Assembly (NCBI RefSeq): GCF_005233515.1
Contig: NZ_QFZZ01000011.1
Location: 1-64,000 of the forward strand
Source: Pseudomonas sp. CFBP13508
Lineage (GTDB): Bacteria > Pseudomonadota > Gammaproteobacteria > Pseudomonadales > Pseudomonadaceae
Direction of reading: 5' to 3'
DNA: 64,000 bases
The first letter of the stretch is position 1; every line of letters starts with the position of its first letter. The notes under the pieces are model-generated. The model was not told the DNA's origin and ran no database searches. It saw only the letters and a list, made by a program, of their open reading frames with translations. Positions 1 through 7,907 of this stretch are shown piece by piece. A program made the translations under genes and the position numbers.

Positions 1-2
1 TC

Positions 3-62
3 GTTTACGGAGTGCTCAAGTCAGGACTGCCATATGACCCGAAACTTGCGCTTGCCCGGTGA
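3..62 (+). pseudogene. possible IS110-type transposase 3' end (partial)
   Basis: The third frame is open from the window edge to a TGA at 60-62 and reads VYGVLKSGLPYDPKLALAR. This resembles the C-terminal tail of IS110/IS1111-family transposases, where a YGVLK-x-PFDP-like motif is common. Only 19 codons are visible, so the call rests on a short match from memory. The rest lies outside the window. A different protein tail or chance remains possible. Repeats follow directly, which fits a mobile-element-rich spot. Confidence 0.35.
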
Positions 63-130
63 GGCTCAAGACGGTATCTACAGTTGGGTTGCGTGAATTC
101 GATAGGAATTGGTTGACCTTGAGATCGCTA

Positions 131-153
131 TCGCGAGCAGGCTCGCTCCCACA
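131..153. repeat. single REP sequence
   Basis: One copy of the window's main REP family (core gagcaggctcgctcccac). It is the only copy here without an inverted partner. It sits between the possible transposase tail and the long dispersed repeat at 191-510. Confidence 0.85.
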
Positions 154-190
154 GAAAAGCAAAGCAGCGAAGCTGCCCGCGGCGAAGCCG

Positions 191-510
191 CACCATTCAA
201 CAATGAGCGCAAGCTCGAGTGCTTTTGATCTTGATCCACCGGCGACGTCGGAAGGCTGAGCGCAGGGATTGATCCGGGCGTGGGAGCGCAGCGACCGTCT
301 GGCGCAGCCAGACACAGCGGAAGGAGGTGCAGCGAAGCAAACCGGAGCCGCTGCGCCCGGATCAGTCCCGGAGCGAAGGAACCCGAGCTTGCGAGGGCCG
401 AACGTAGGAGCAAGCGTTTTTTTGCTTACTTTTTTTAGGCGTTTGTAAAAAAAGTGAGTCGCCGTAAGGGCGAAACCGCCAGCCGCCACGACCGCAGCAA
501 CGGATATGCC
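191..510. repeat. long dispersed repeat, copy 1 (~320 bp)
   Basis: This stretch matches 53120-53436 almost base for base by eye, in the same orientation, from the caccattcaac / caccactcaac edge to cggatat. It holds a TCTGGC-gca-GCCAGA hairpin and a T-rich block near 415-440. ORFs crossing it on the minus strand (for example 78-413) are low-complexity and shared between copies, so they look like shadows and not genes. Bases 63-536 therefore contain repeats and no supported gene. Confidence 0.85.
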
Positions 511-536
511 CCCAAAATCAGCCCAAAAAACGACGC

Positions 537-2015
537 CTACTCAGGCAACTCAACCAACCCATCAACATCAGTCATCGCCCGCTCGAGCAAATCCGCCGGC
601 AAACTCTTGCTCGCCCGTGCACCGAGCAACTTCAACTGCTCACTGCGGCTGACCAGATTACCGCGCCCCTCTGTCAGCTTGTTGCGCGCTGAGCTGTAAG
701 CCTTGTCCAGTTGCTGCAGACGATTGCCCACTTCGTCCAGATCCTGAATAAACAAGACGAACTTGTCGTACAGCCAACCCGCGCGCTCGGCGATTTCCCG
801 GGCATTCTGGCTCTGCCGCTCCTGCTTCCACAGACTGTCGATCACCCGCAACGTGGCCAGCAGCGTAGTCGGGCTGACGATCACGATATTGCGGTCGAAA
901 GCGTCCTGGAACAGCGACGGCTCAGCCTGCAATGCCGCAGAAAACGCCGCCTCGATCGGCACGAACAGCAAAACGAAATCGAGGCTGTGCAAGCCTTCCA
1001 GACGCTTGTAATCCTTGCCGGCCAGGCCTTTGACATGGTTGCGCAGCGACAACACGTGCTGCTTGATCGCGATCTGCCCCAACGTGTCGTCATCAGCCGC
1101 AACATATTGTTGATAGGCCGTGAGGCTGACTTTCGAATCCACCACCACTTGCTTGTCGCCGGGCAGGTAAATGATCACATCAGGCTGGAAGCGCTCACCG
1201 TCCGGGCCTTTGAGATTGACCTGAGTCTGATACTCGCGGCCCTTCTCCAGACCCGCGTGCTCAAGAACGCGCTCGAGGATCAGTTCGCCCCAATTGCCCT
1301 GGGTTTTCTGGCCCTTGAGCGCGCGAGTCAGATTGGTGGCTTCGTCGCTCAGACGCAGGTTCAACGCCTGCAAACGCTCCAGCTCTTTGGCCAGCGAAAA
1401 ACGCTCGCGGGCCTCGGCCTGATAACTTTCTTCCACGCGTTTTTCGAAGGACTGGATGCGTTCTTTCAACGGATCAAGCAACTGCCCGAGGCGTTGCTGG
1501 CTGGTCTCGGCGAAACGCTGCTCACGCTCATCGAAGATCTTGCCGGCCAGCTCGGCGAACTGCGCGCGCAGCTCATCACGCGAGCCTTGCAGATCGCTGA
1601 GGCGTTGTTGATGGCTTTCCTGCTGCTCGCGCAACTCGGCGCTCAGCGAGGCAGCATGGGCGTCGAGGCGACGCAGTTCAGCGTCCTTGTTTGCGCGCTC
1701 GAGATTCCAGGCGTGGGAAGCATCGCGAGCGTCATCGCGCTCGATCTGCAGCAATTCGACTTCACGACGAAGTGCTGCGAGGTCTGCCTGTTTGGCGGCA
1801 TTGGCCTGGCCGAGATCGGCGATTTCATCGCGGCTCGCTTCAAGCTGCGCGGTGAGGCCGTCCTGAGCCAGTTGCGCCATGGCCAGGCGCTCCTCGAGCA
1901 AGGCCAGATCGGCCTGGGCGTTGCTGGCCCGGCGTTGCAGTTGCCAGGCGAGTGCCAGCAGCGGCAATCCTGCCGCCGCGAGACCGAGCAAGATGCTGGT
2001 CAAGTCCATAGCCAT
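537..2015 (-). CDS. rmuC: DNA recombination protein RmuC
   Basis: 492 residues. RmuC-family proteins limit inversions and rearrangements at short inverted repeats; they are predicted nuclease-fold proteins. An N-terminal membrane anchor (about residues 5-25) is followed by a long charged coiled coil (about 30-230). The conserved domain follows, with PDVIIYLPGDKQVVVDSK near residues 275-295 resembling a PD-(D/E)xK core. The start at 2015 is preferred because AGGAG lies 5 nt upstream; a further upstream TTG start is possible but has no such site. The Sel1-like gene lies upstream on the same strand with a gap of about 60 bp. A long plus-strand ORF over this gene is a codon-bias shadow. Confidence 0.93.
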   Translation of the reverse strand: MAMDLTSILLGLAAAGLPLLALAWQLQRRASNAQADLALLEERLAMAQLAQDGLTAQLEASRDEIADLGQANAAKQADLAALRREVELLQIERDDARDASHAWNLERANKDAELRRLDAHAASLSAELREQQESHQQRLSDLQGSRDELRAQFAELAGKIFDEREQRFAETSQQRLGQLLDPLKERIQSFEKRVEESYQAEARERFSLAKELERLQALNLRLSDEATNLTRALKGQKTQGNWGELILERVLEHAGLEKGREYQTQVNLKGPDGERFQPDVIIYLPGDKQVVVDSKVSLTAYQQYVAADDDTLGQIAIKQHVLSLRNHVKGLAGKDYKRLEGLHSLDFVLLFVPIEAAFSAALQAEPSLFQDAFDRNIVIVSPTTLLATLRVIDSLWKQERQSQNAREIAERAGWLYDKFVLFIQDLDEVGNRLQQLDKAYSSARNKLTEGRGNLVSRSEQLKLLGARASKSLPADLLERAMTDVDGLVELPE

Positions 2016-2076
2016 AGCGACTCCTGCCAATCGGATAAAGCCTGAAGGTTAACCAAGGTGTCTGGGCTTGGACAGC

Positions 2077-2400
2077 TCAGTCTTCGATCAGACCGAGTTC
2101 CTGCTGCGCGCGACGGTCGCCGGCGCGGGCGGCCTGACGCAGCAGCTCCTGGCCGATACGCCGGTCACGGGCATTGCCGCACTCCCGGCAAATCAATTGG
2201 CCGAGACGGCTTTGTGCGGCGACCACGCCTTCTCGGGCCGGTTGCTTGAGCAGACGGCCGGCCAGGTGCTTGGCGCTGGGACTGTCGCTCAGGCGCGGCG
2301 CATCGAGCAGCCATTCGGCCACACGCACGGAAAAACGCTTGGGAGCGGTAACAGAGGTCGGATTGGAGGTAACAGAGTCTGATACTGAGCGAAACTTCAT
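2077..2400 (-). CDS. small Sel1-like repeat protein
   Basis: 107 residues from an ATG at 2400; the frame stays open 36 codons further up, but that extension looks non-coding. The C-terminal half (AKHLAGRLLKQPAREGVVAAQSRLGQLIC and GQELLRQAARAGDRRAQQELGLIE) has the alternating Ala/Gly/Leu pattern of two Sel1/TPR-like helical hairpins, usually protein-interaction modules. No signal peptide is seen. No strong Shine-Dalgarno precedes the ATG, so the start is uncertain. It lies just upstream of rmuC on the same strand and may be co-transcribed. A specific function cannot be given. Confidence 0.72.
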   Translation of the reverse strand: MKFRSVSDSVTSNPTSVTAPKRFSVRVAEWLLDAPRLSDSPSAKHLAGRLLKQPAREGVVAAQSRLGQLICRECGNARDRRIGQELLRQAARAGDRRAQQELGLIED

Positions 2401-2505
2401 AAAGCACTGCGGGACAGATCGGAAGGCGCGCCACTTTACTCTCTTTTTCTTACAGGTAAAGTCGAAAAAAACCCGGCACGCCCGTGCTAGAGCAAGCGCT
2501 AGGGA

Positions 2506-2528
2506 CAATCCACAGAAGCTGTGGATAA
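2506..2528. promoter_or_regulatory. DnaA-box-like inverted pair
   Basis: TGTGGATAA at 2520-2528 is a perfect DnaA box (TTATCCACA) on the minus strand. An imperfect box, CAATCCACA, sits 5 bp away at 2506-2514, so the pair forms CCACAG-aag-CTGTGG. This is upstream of the Sel1-like gene. Whether DnaA binds here is inference. Two boxes without an AT-rich unwinding element do not suggest an origin. Confidence 0.4.
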
Positions 2529-2861
2529 GTCAGTGGACAACCGCTCTGTGATCCTCGCAAAGCCTTATGGAATGGGGCTCGCAGTCAAACTGACGATTTT
2601 TTCACCAACAAAAAAAGACGATATTTTTCATTGACTTAAACTTTTGATACAGGCAGCGACTGGAGTCAGGATCGATGTGACAGTTGCGTTACGCTCTGCG
2701 CAACTAATGTGCACAAGTACCTGCGACACGGTTATATGCATGCGCTTTTTCGGGTCATTTTGCGCAACTGCGAACAATCTAAAGGCTCTGCGAAAAGCCT
2801 GCACGCCGACGGACGGTGCGACACGACCTTTCCCTGTGATCCCTTTTTTTGGTCAAGGGGT

Positions 2862-2890
2862 TTGCTTCGCCGGAACGGATCCGTTACTAT
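2862..2890 (+). promoter_or_regulatory. predicted sigma70 promoter for the 3313 gene
   Basis: TTGCTT at 2862-2867 and TACTAT at 2885-2890 are separated by 17 bp, a good sigma70 match. Transcription would start near 2897 and leave about 415 nt before the ATG at 3313. Confidence 0.55.
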
Positions 2891-2896
2891 CCGCGG

Positions 2897-3312
2897 CGTT
2901 AGTACCAAGCTGAAAGTCAATTCCGGTCGAATATCTCCCCACGGTCAACTTCCAACAGGAAGCCACTGCCGAAAAAAGCGGGAACGACCCCTCGATGGTT
3001 TCCAGGTAAATCTTGCGACAACGCAGCCTTTGAATAAAAGCAAAGGGCGTTGCGAAGAACACTTACTCTGACCGAACCAACCTGCAAATTGATCAGGATC
3101 TTCACCCCGGGCCCAGAACCTTTGCCCTCGCTGTGATGCCTGTCCTCCTAAGTACCTACCTGCCAGCCCAAGCGCGCTCATTTATCAGCGCTTCAAACTG
3201 GCTGCTTTGTTCCAGTCGGGTTCTTCGTTCGATCAATGGTGATCAACGTTACTGGAACGTTTTAACGTTGCACGGTTCTTATCCGTGTCATTTGTAGGAA
3301 CACCTAATAACT
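2897..3312 (+). other. long untranslated leader, no gene seen
   Basis: Between the promoter-like site and the 74-codon gene there is no ORF with Pseudomonas codon bias. The stretch contains small inverted repeats, for example AAGCGC...GCGCTT at about 3170-3193 and GATCA-atgg-TGATC near 3234-3247. It could be a structured 5' leader or contain an independent small RNA. The remaining part of the gap (2529-2861) is AT-richer and shows nothing recognisable. Confidence 0.4.
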
Positions 3313-3537
3313 ATGTCTACTCAAATCCAGACTCAGGATGCCATTCGCACCCTAACCAACGCTTTTGCTCCAATGAACTGCCTGATCATGGCCGCTCGCA
3401 AAGGCTGCTTCAGCTTCACCGTGGTCAATGAACACGGGATCGCTCGTCACAGCGAGCGCTTGTACCCCGATCAATACTCCAGCGCCGAGCCGCTGCAGGC
3501 CGTGATCGAGCGTACCCGTCAGGCACTGGTTGCCTGA
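3313..3537 (+). CDS. conserved small Pseudomonas protein, DUF3509-like
   Basis: 74 residues, soluble, without signal peptide. The pattern (AFAP near the N-terminus, a central G-x-F-x-F-x-V strand, a Tyr/Gln-containing turn, and a C-terminal helix LQAVIERTRQAL) recalls the small Pseudomonas DUF3509 family, but this is from memory. The ATG follows AGGAACACCTAATAACT, with a Shine-Dalgarno-like AGGA about 12 nt upstream. The gene is monocistronic, with a long leader before it and a clear terminator after it. Function unknown. Confidence 0.8.
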   Translation: MSTQIQTQDAIRTLTNAFAPMNCLIMAARKGCFSFTVVNEHGIARHSERLYPDQYSSAEPLQAVIERTRQALVA

Positions 3538-3554
3538 AAGCCGAACAGGCTGCA

Positions 3555-3587
3555 AAAGCAAAGCCCTGCTGAAAAGCGGGGCTTTTT
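3555..3587 (+). terminator. rho-independent terminator
   Basis: AAAGCCCTGCT-gaaa-AGCGGGGCTTT is followed by a T run, 20 bp after the stop of the 74-codon gene. The stem contains one G-T pair. Confidence 0.85.
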
Positions 3588-3808
3588 ATTGCCTGATATT
3601 TCACTGTTAACGCTGCGCTTCTAAGCATATTCCGATCTAACGTTTGGAATGCGATGGCAGAAATATTTTAAAAACAGACCTTTACACGCTGAATATGACA
3701 CTACACTTCAACTCAAGCGGCGTGACCCGCTTGCGGCGAGCCTGATTCGATCCACTGCTGCCAAAGCCCCTTCAGGACTCGCCCTCAATAACAAGAACCG
3801 AGGGTGTT

Positions 3809-4291
3809 ATGGGTATCGCTGCCAGCGAACTGTGCCGCTATGTGATCCGTCCCACACTGATTTATCTGGGACGCCACTGCGCAACCGCCGAATCCCTGCT
3901 GCTGGGCATCGCTGCCAGCCAGTCCGCCCTCGGCTCTGCCCTGCATGACCGCCGTGGCCACGGCCTCTATCGGATCGCCGAGCACCGCCACCAGGCGCTC
4001 TGGGATGATTACCTGGCGCTTGATCCGGAGCGCGCCAGCCTGGTGCGCGGCCTGGCCAGTCAGCATGCGTTCCTCAGCGGTCCGCATCTGGAACTGACCG
4101 TGAACCTGCGTTACGCCACGGCCATCGCCTGGCTGCTGGTGGAAGAACAAAACCCCACCCTCCCCGCTCCGACCGACCTGCTCGGCATGGCGCGTATCTG
4201 GCGCCAGACCTTTCAACCGCAAGGCCGTTTGCGCGACTTCACCTATGCGTGGCAAACCTGTGTTTCACCGCTGAATCAGGTCGCTTGCTGA
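3809..4291 (+). CDS. conserved hypothetical protein
   Basis: 160 residues, mostly alpha-helical and soluble, with a hydrophobic Ala/Leu-rich N-terminal third (AESLLLGIAASQSALGSAL) and several Trp and His residues. I do not recognise a domain. The ATG at 3809 follows GAGGGTGTT, giving a plausible ribosome site. It lies 146 bp before fadL on the same strand. The intervening region carries the fadL leader, so a joint transcript is possible but not shown. The frame has normal GC3 bias, so it is very likely a real gene. Confidence 0.8.
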   Translation: MGIAASELCRYVIRPTLIYLGRHCATAESLLLGIAASQSALGSALHDRRGHGLYRIAEHRHQALWDDYLALDPERASLVRGLASQHAFLSGPHLELTVNLRYATAIAWLLVEEQNPTLPAPTDLLGMARIWRQTFQPQGRLRDFTYAWQTCVSPLNQVAC

Positions 4292-4437
4292 CCGGGCGGT
4301 TTCACAAGTTCTCCCATCAGGTCGCCATTTTGGTCGGATTGTCCTACAAAACCGCTCTAACTCAAGGCATACAGGCTATAGCGCTGGGACGAAAATGTTG
4401 GTAATTTTCGCCCCGGTGATCACCAGGAGTTCTAATA

Positions 4438-5709
4438 ATGAAAAAAGTCATGCTCAAAACCACCCTTAGCCTCGCCGTTACCCTTGCCTCTACACAAATC
4501 TTCGCGGCAGGTTTTGCCCTCAACGAACAAAGCATCAGTGGGATGGGGACTGGTTTTGCCGGGCGATCTTCTTCTGCCGACGACGCAAGCACTGTTTATG
4601 GCAACCCGGCAGGCATGGCGCGCATCAAGCGCGAACAAGTCACCGGCGGCGTCGCCCTGGTCGACGCGCATACCGATATCAGCGATACCAGCTCCAGCCC
4701 TAATGGCGGCAGCAACAAGGGCGACATGGTGCCCCTCACCGCCGTACCGATGGGCTTCTATGTAAAACCGATCGATGATCACTGGGCATTCGGTCTCGGT
4801 GTATATGTGCCATTCGGCCTGATCACGGATTATGAAAACGGCTTCGCCGGTCGTTACTTCGGCAGCAAGTCCGAAGTGCAAGTCATCACCTTCCAGCCAA
4901 CCGTCAGCTATGCCTTCAACGACAAGGTGTCGATCGGTTTCGGCCCGACCATCAACCGCATCGACGGCTCGCTGGAATCCAACCTGTCGATCACCCAGGC
5001 ACTGCCGGACGGCAAGGTCAAGATCAAGGGTGACGACACCGCGCTGGGTTACAACGTCGGCTTGCTGGTCCAGGCCACCGACACCACCCGTGTCGGCCTG
5101 ACCTACCACTCCAAGGTCGACTACAAGCTTGAAGGCGACACCAAGGTCAACTACAACGCTCTGGCGCTGGTGGGCGTTGGCGCCAACCAGAAGTACGACG
5201 CTTCGTTGAAGATCACCACGCCGGAATCCGTGGACCTGTCGGTCACCCAGGCGATCAACGATCGCTGGAACGTCTACGCCGGCACCACCTGGACCCGCTG
5301 GAGCCAGCTGGACAAGATCACCGTGAAGAACTCCGGCGTGCAGCCTCTACTGGCCGGTCAGTTCGGTTCGATCAACGAAGACCAGAACTGGCATGACTCC
5401 TGGGCCTATGCCGTGGGTACCTCGTACCAGTTGAACAAGGAATGGGTCCTGCGTACCGGTCTGACCTTCGACCAGTCGCCAACCAATAACGAAGACCGCT
5501 CGCCGCGTATCCCGACTGGCGACCGCACCATCTTCAGTATCGGTGCCGGCTGGAGCCCGACCGACGACCTGACAATCGACGTCGCGTACTCGTACCTGAA
5601 AGAAGAGTCGGTCAACATCCGCAACGAAAACGCTCGTGGCCAGACCTACGATGCCAAGTATGAAAACTCGGCAAACGGCTTCGGTGTCGGCGCGACTTAC
5701 CGCTTCTGA
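4438..5709 (+). CDS. fadL: FadL-family outer-membrane transport protein
   Basis: 423 residues. FadL/TodX-family 14-strand barrels carry long-chain fatty acids or other hydrophobic compounds across the outer membrane. A signal peptide (about residues 1-23) is followed by GFALNEQSISGMGTGFAG, the N-terminal hatch, and the family motif NPAG near residue 54. Amphipathic strands continue to a C-terminal phenylalanine (GATYRF), as expected for an outer-membrane barrel. The ATG is preceded by CAGGAG. The gene ends at a strong terminator. The exact substrate cannot be read from sequence; Pseudomonas usually has more than one FadL paralogue. Confidence 0.92.
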   Translation: MKKVMLKTTLSLAVTLASTQIFAAGFALNEQSISGMGTGFAGRSSSADDASTVYGNPAGMARIKREQVTGGVALVDAHTDISDTSSSPNGGSNKGDMVPLTAVPMGFYVKPIDDHWAFGLGVYVPFGLITDYENGFAGRYFGSKSEVQVITFQPTVSYAFNDKVSIGFGPTINRIDGSLESNLSITQALPDGKVKIKGDDTALGYNVGLLVQATDTTRVGLTYHSKVDYKLEGDTKVNYNALALVGVGANQKYDASLKITTPESVDLSVTQAINDRWNVYAGTTWTRWSQLDKITVKNSGVQPLLAGQFGSINEDQNWHDSWAYAVGTSYQLNKEWVLRTGLTFDQSPTNNEDRSPRIPTGDRTIFSIGAGWSPTDDLTIDVAYSYLKEESVNIRNENARGQTYDAKYENSANGFGVGATYRF

Positions 5710-5740
5710 TGCACCGTGGCGAGGCTAACCCCTCGCCCAC

Positions 5741-5779
5741 GAAAAAGCCCCGCTCTCTTTACAGAGGCGGGGCTTTTTC
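5741..5779. terminator. bidirectional terminator after fadL
   Basis: GAAAAAGCCCCGC and GCGGGGCTTTTTC form a long stem with a short loop and an A/T tract on each side. It can serve fadL and also the minus-strand peroxidase gene. Confidence 0.88.
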
Positions 5780-5802
5780 ATGCCTGAAAATTTGTACAAC
5801 CC

Positions 5803-5895
5803 GTAGGAGCTGACGAGTGCAACGAGGCTGCGATCTTTTGATCTTGAATTCGAGGATCAAAAGATCGCAGCCTCGTTGCACTCGTCAGCTCCTAC
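5803..5895. repeat. perfect 41-bp inverted repeat (93-bp palindrome)
   Basis: Arms 5803-5843 and 5855-5895 are exact reverse complements around an 11-bp loop. The outer ends are GTAGGAGCTGACGAG / CTCGTCAGCTCCTAC and the inner part contains GATCTTTTGATC. It sits between two convergent genes, next to the fadL terminator. It differs from the REP family elsewhere in the window. Confidence 0.95.
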
Positions 5896-5912
5896 AGGAT
5901 CATCACAAGGCT

Positions 5913-6473
5913 TCAGGGCTTCAGCGGTTTGGAGGCAATGGCCTTTTCGATCGCGGCGATAAACTCGGGGTCATCCGGTTTGGTCAAGCTGGAAAAACTT
6001 GCCACCACCTTGCCCTGCCGGTCGACCACGTACTTGTAGAAATTCCACTTCGGCGCATTGCTCTGCGCGGCCAATACCTGGAACAGGTGCGTGGCGTCAT
6101 CGCCGCGAACCTTCTGCGGCTCGGTCATGTTGAACGTCACGCCATAATTGGCGTAGCAGACCTTGGCGGTTTCCGCGCTGTCCTTGGACTCCTGCTTGAA
6201 GTCATTCGACGGCACACCAAGCATCTCCAACCCTTGCGCCTTGTAGCGCTTGTTGAGCGCCTCGAGGCCTTCGAACTGCGGGGCGAAACCGCAGAAGCTG
6301 GCGGTATTAACCACCACCAGCGGCTTGTCGGCGTACTGCTTGCACAGATCGATGGATTCCTTGGCGCGCAGCTTTGGCAACGAGCCTTGCAGCAGCTCAG
6401 GACAGTCGGCGGCCTGGGCCAGGCCAGTCAACGCCATCAGCAACGCGGGAACAGCACACCAGCGCATCAACAT
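5913..6473 (-). CDS. exported glutathione-peroxidase-family protein
   Basis: 186 residues. Thioredoxin-fold peroxidases of this family reduce hydroperoxides with thiol donors. A signal peptide (about 1-22, ending GLAQAA) predicts a periplasmic location. The active-site Cys is in VVVNTASFCGFAPQFEGLEAL (Cys61), a Cys-type and not selenocysteine enzyme. The usual PCNQFGGQE block is altered to VPSNDFKQES, keeping one Gln, and WNFYKYVVD supplies Trp and Asn of the catalytic tetrad. The start at 6473 has AAGGAAG 6 nt upstream; the upstream extension to 6527 is unlikely. It stands alone between convergent fadL and the MFS operon. Confidence 0.9.
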   Translation of the reverse strand: MLMRWCAVPALLMALTGLAQAADCPELLQGSLPKLRAKESIDLCKQYADKPLVVVNTASFCGFAPQFEGLEALNKRYKAQGLEMLGVPSNDFKQESKDSAETAKVCYANYGVTFNMTEPQKVRGDDATHLFQVLAAQSNAPKWNFYKYVVDRQGKVVASFSSLTKPDDPEFIAAIEKAIASKPLKP

Positions 6474-6527
6474 GTCGAACTTCCTTGGGCAGTCATCAGG
6501 CTTCGACGTTACTCGCCGCGCTGCCAT

Positions 6528-6650
6528 CTAGCAAATGCTCATGCCCAACTGCATCAGCGCCAGACCGCCGCGTTGCCAGCCCCACCACACCAGCGCCAAC
6601 AGCGCAGCAGCCAGTGCGGTCACGGCGAATCGCGCGCAGATCCGGCTCAT
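6528..6650 (-). CDS. 40-residue membrane microprotein coupled to the MFS gene
   Basis: The frame from ATG 6650 reads MSRICARFAVTALAAALLAL, then VWWGWQRGG and a C-terminal LALMQLGMSIC. There is one clear transmembrane helix (about residues 7-24) followed by a Trp-rich boundary and a short amphipathic tail. The start overlaps the MFS stop as ATGA (6647-6650), so it is probably translationally coupled. It is too short for usual gene-calling cut-offs. I recall similar short proteins after MFS genes in pseudomonads, but this is not checked. A role as a small partner of the transporter is inference. Confidence 0.6.
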   Translation of the reverse strand: MSRICARFAVTALAAALLALVWWGWQRGGLALMQLGMSIC

Positions 6651-7855
6651 GCTGCACTCGACGCGGCTTGCAGGCGCGCCACCGGACGCTCACGCACCGG
6701 CCAGTTCAACGCCGCCGCCAGCAGGCTCAAGAGAACCGCCACTTGCCAGATCAAGTCATAACTCCCGGTTCGGTCGTACACCACCCCGCCCAGCCAGCCG
6801 CCAAGGAACGAGCCGAGCTGATGGAACAGAAAGACGATGCCACCGAGCATGGACAAATTGCGCACGCCGAACAAGGTCGCCACCGTACCGTTGGTCAACG
6901 GCACCGTCGACAGCCACAGGAAGCCCATGGCCATACCGAACAGATACGCTGTGGTGGTCGTCACCGGCAACCACAGGAACAGCACGATCACCACCGCGCG
7001 CAGTAGATACAACGCCGTCAACAGACGCGGTTTCGACATGCGGCCACCAAGCCAGCCGGCCGTGTAAGTGCCGAAGATATTGAACAGCCCGATCAACGCC
7101 AGCACCGTAGTGCCGACGGTCGCCGGCAGATGCTGATCGACCAGATACGCTGGCAAGTGCACGCCAATGAACACCACCTGAAAACCGCAGACAAAAAAGC
7201 CGAACGCCAGCAGCCAGAAACCGGAGTGCGAGCAGGCCTCACGCAGCGCTTCGGAAAGAGTCTGTTCATGGCCAAGCACCGGCAGTGGCTTGTCCTTGAG
7301 CATGCTCACCAGCGGCACAATCATCGCCACCAACAGGCCTAGCACCAGCAATGCGGCCGACCAGCCGAGCCAGCCGATCAAACCGAGCGTGCCCGGCAAC
7401 ATGGCGAACTGGCCGAACGAACCGGCGGCGCTGGCGATACCCATGCCCATGCTGCGTTTCTCTGGCGGCACAGCGCGACCCACAACACCAAGAATGACCG
7501 AAAACGAAGTGCCCGAAAGACCGATACCGATCAGCAGACCGGCACTGAGTGACAGAGTCACTGCCGAATCAGACAGGCCCATGCACACCAGGCCCGCCGC
7601 GTAGAGGATCCCCCCGACCAGCACCACTTTCGCCGCGCCGAAGCGGTCGGCCAGGGCGCCGGTGAATGGCTGCGCCAGGCCCCAGATCAGGTTTTGCAGG
7701 GCGATGGCGAAGGCAAACACTTCGCGGCCCCAGCCGAACTGCGCACTCATCGGCGACAGGAACAGACCGAACCCGTGGCGCACGCCCAATGACAACGCCA
7801 GGATCAGCGCACTCCCCAGCAACACCCAACCGCACGTACGCCACATCGATGTCAT
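6647..7855 (-). CDS. MFS transporter
   Basis: 402 residues with about 12 hydrophobic helices. The N-terminal half has FGLFLSPMSAQFGWGREVFAFAIALQNL and then GALADRFGAAK, the MFS loop 2-3 signature (G-x-x-x-D-R-x-G). A second, weaker repeat (GGRMSKPR) occurs in the other half. The layout resembles the OFA/oxalate-formate-type and YbfB-like permeases, but no substrate can be named. The start at 7855 follows GGAGAATAACA; the upstream extension to 7957 crosses the operator and is rejected. It lies 52 bp after marR with a palindromic operator between, so the MarR protein probably controls it. Confidence 0.9.
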   Translation of the reverse strand: MTSMWRTCGWVLLGSALILALSLGVRHGFGLFLSPMSAQFGWGREVFAFAIALQNLIWGLAQPFTGALADRFGAAKVVLVGGILYAAGLVCMGLSDSAVTLSLSAGLLIGIGLSGTSFSVILGVVGRAVPPEKRSMGMGIASAAGSFGQFAMLPGTLGLIGWLGWSAALLVLGLLVAMIVPLVSMLKDKPLPVLGHEQTLSEALREACSHSGFWLLAFGFFVCGFQVVFIGVHLPAYLVDQHLPATVGTTVLALIGLFNIFGTYTAGWLGGRMSKPRLLTALYLLRAVVIVLFLWLPVTTTTAYLFGMAMGFLWLSTVPLTNGTVATLFGVRNLSMLGGIVFLFHQLGSFLGGWLGGVVYDRTGSYDLIWQVAVLLSLLAAALNWPVRERPVARLQAASSAA

Positions 7856-7870
7856 TGTTATTCTCCAGTC

Positions 7871-7886
7871 GCGGGTATATACCCGC
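7871..7886. promoter_or_regulatory. putative MarR operator before the MFS gene
   Basis: GCGGGTATATACCCGC is a perfect 16-bp palindrome, 15 bp upstream of the MFS start. A near-identical site (one mismatch) lies at 8316-8331 before marR. Two such sites around a MarR gene strongly suggest its binding site. Confidence 0.75.
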
Positions 7887-7907
7887 TTGAGCGCGAAAAA
7901 ACCGGCG

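Noticed and set aside
711..2045. 444-codon plus-strand ORF opposite rmuC
   Set aside because: Antisense to a clear RmuC; it has no domain and arises from GC-rich third-position bias.
2506..2528. DnaA boxes considered as a replication origin
   Set aside because: Only two boxes, no AT-rich unwinding region, and no dnaA, dnaN, gyrB or rpmH nearby.
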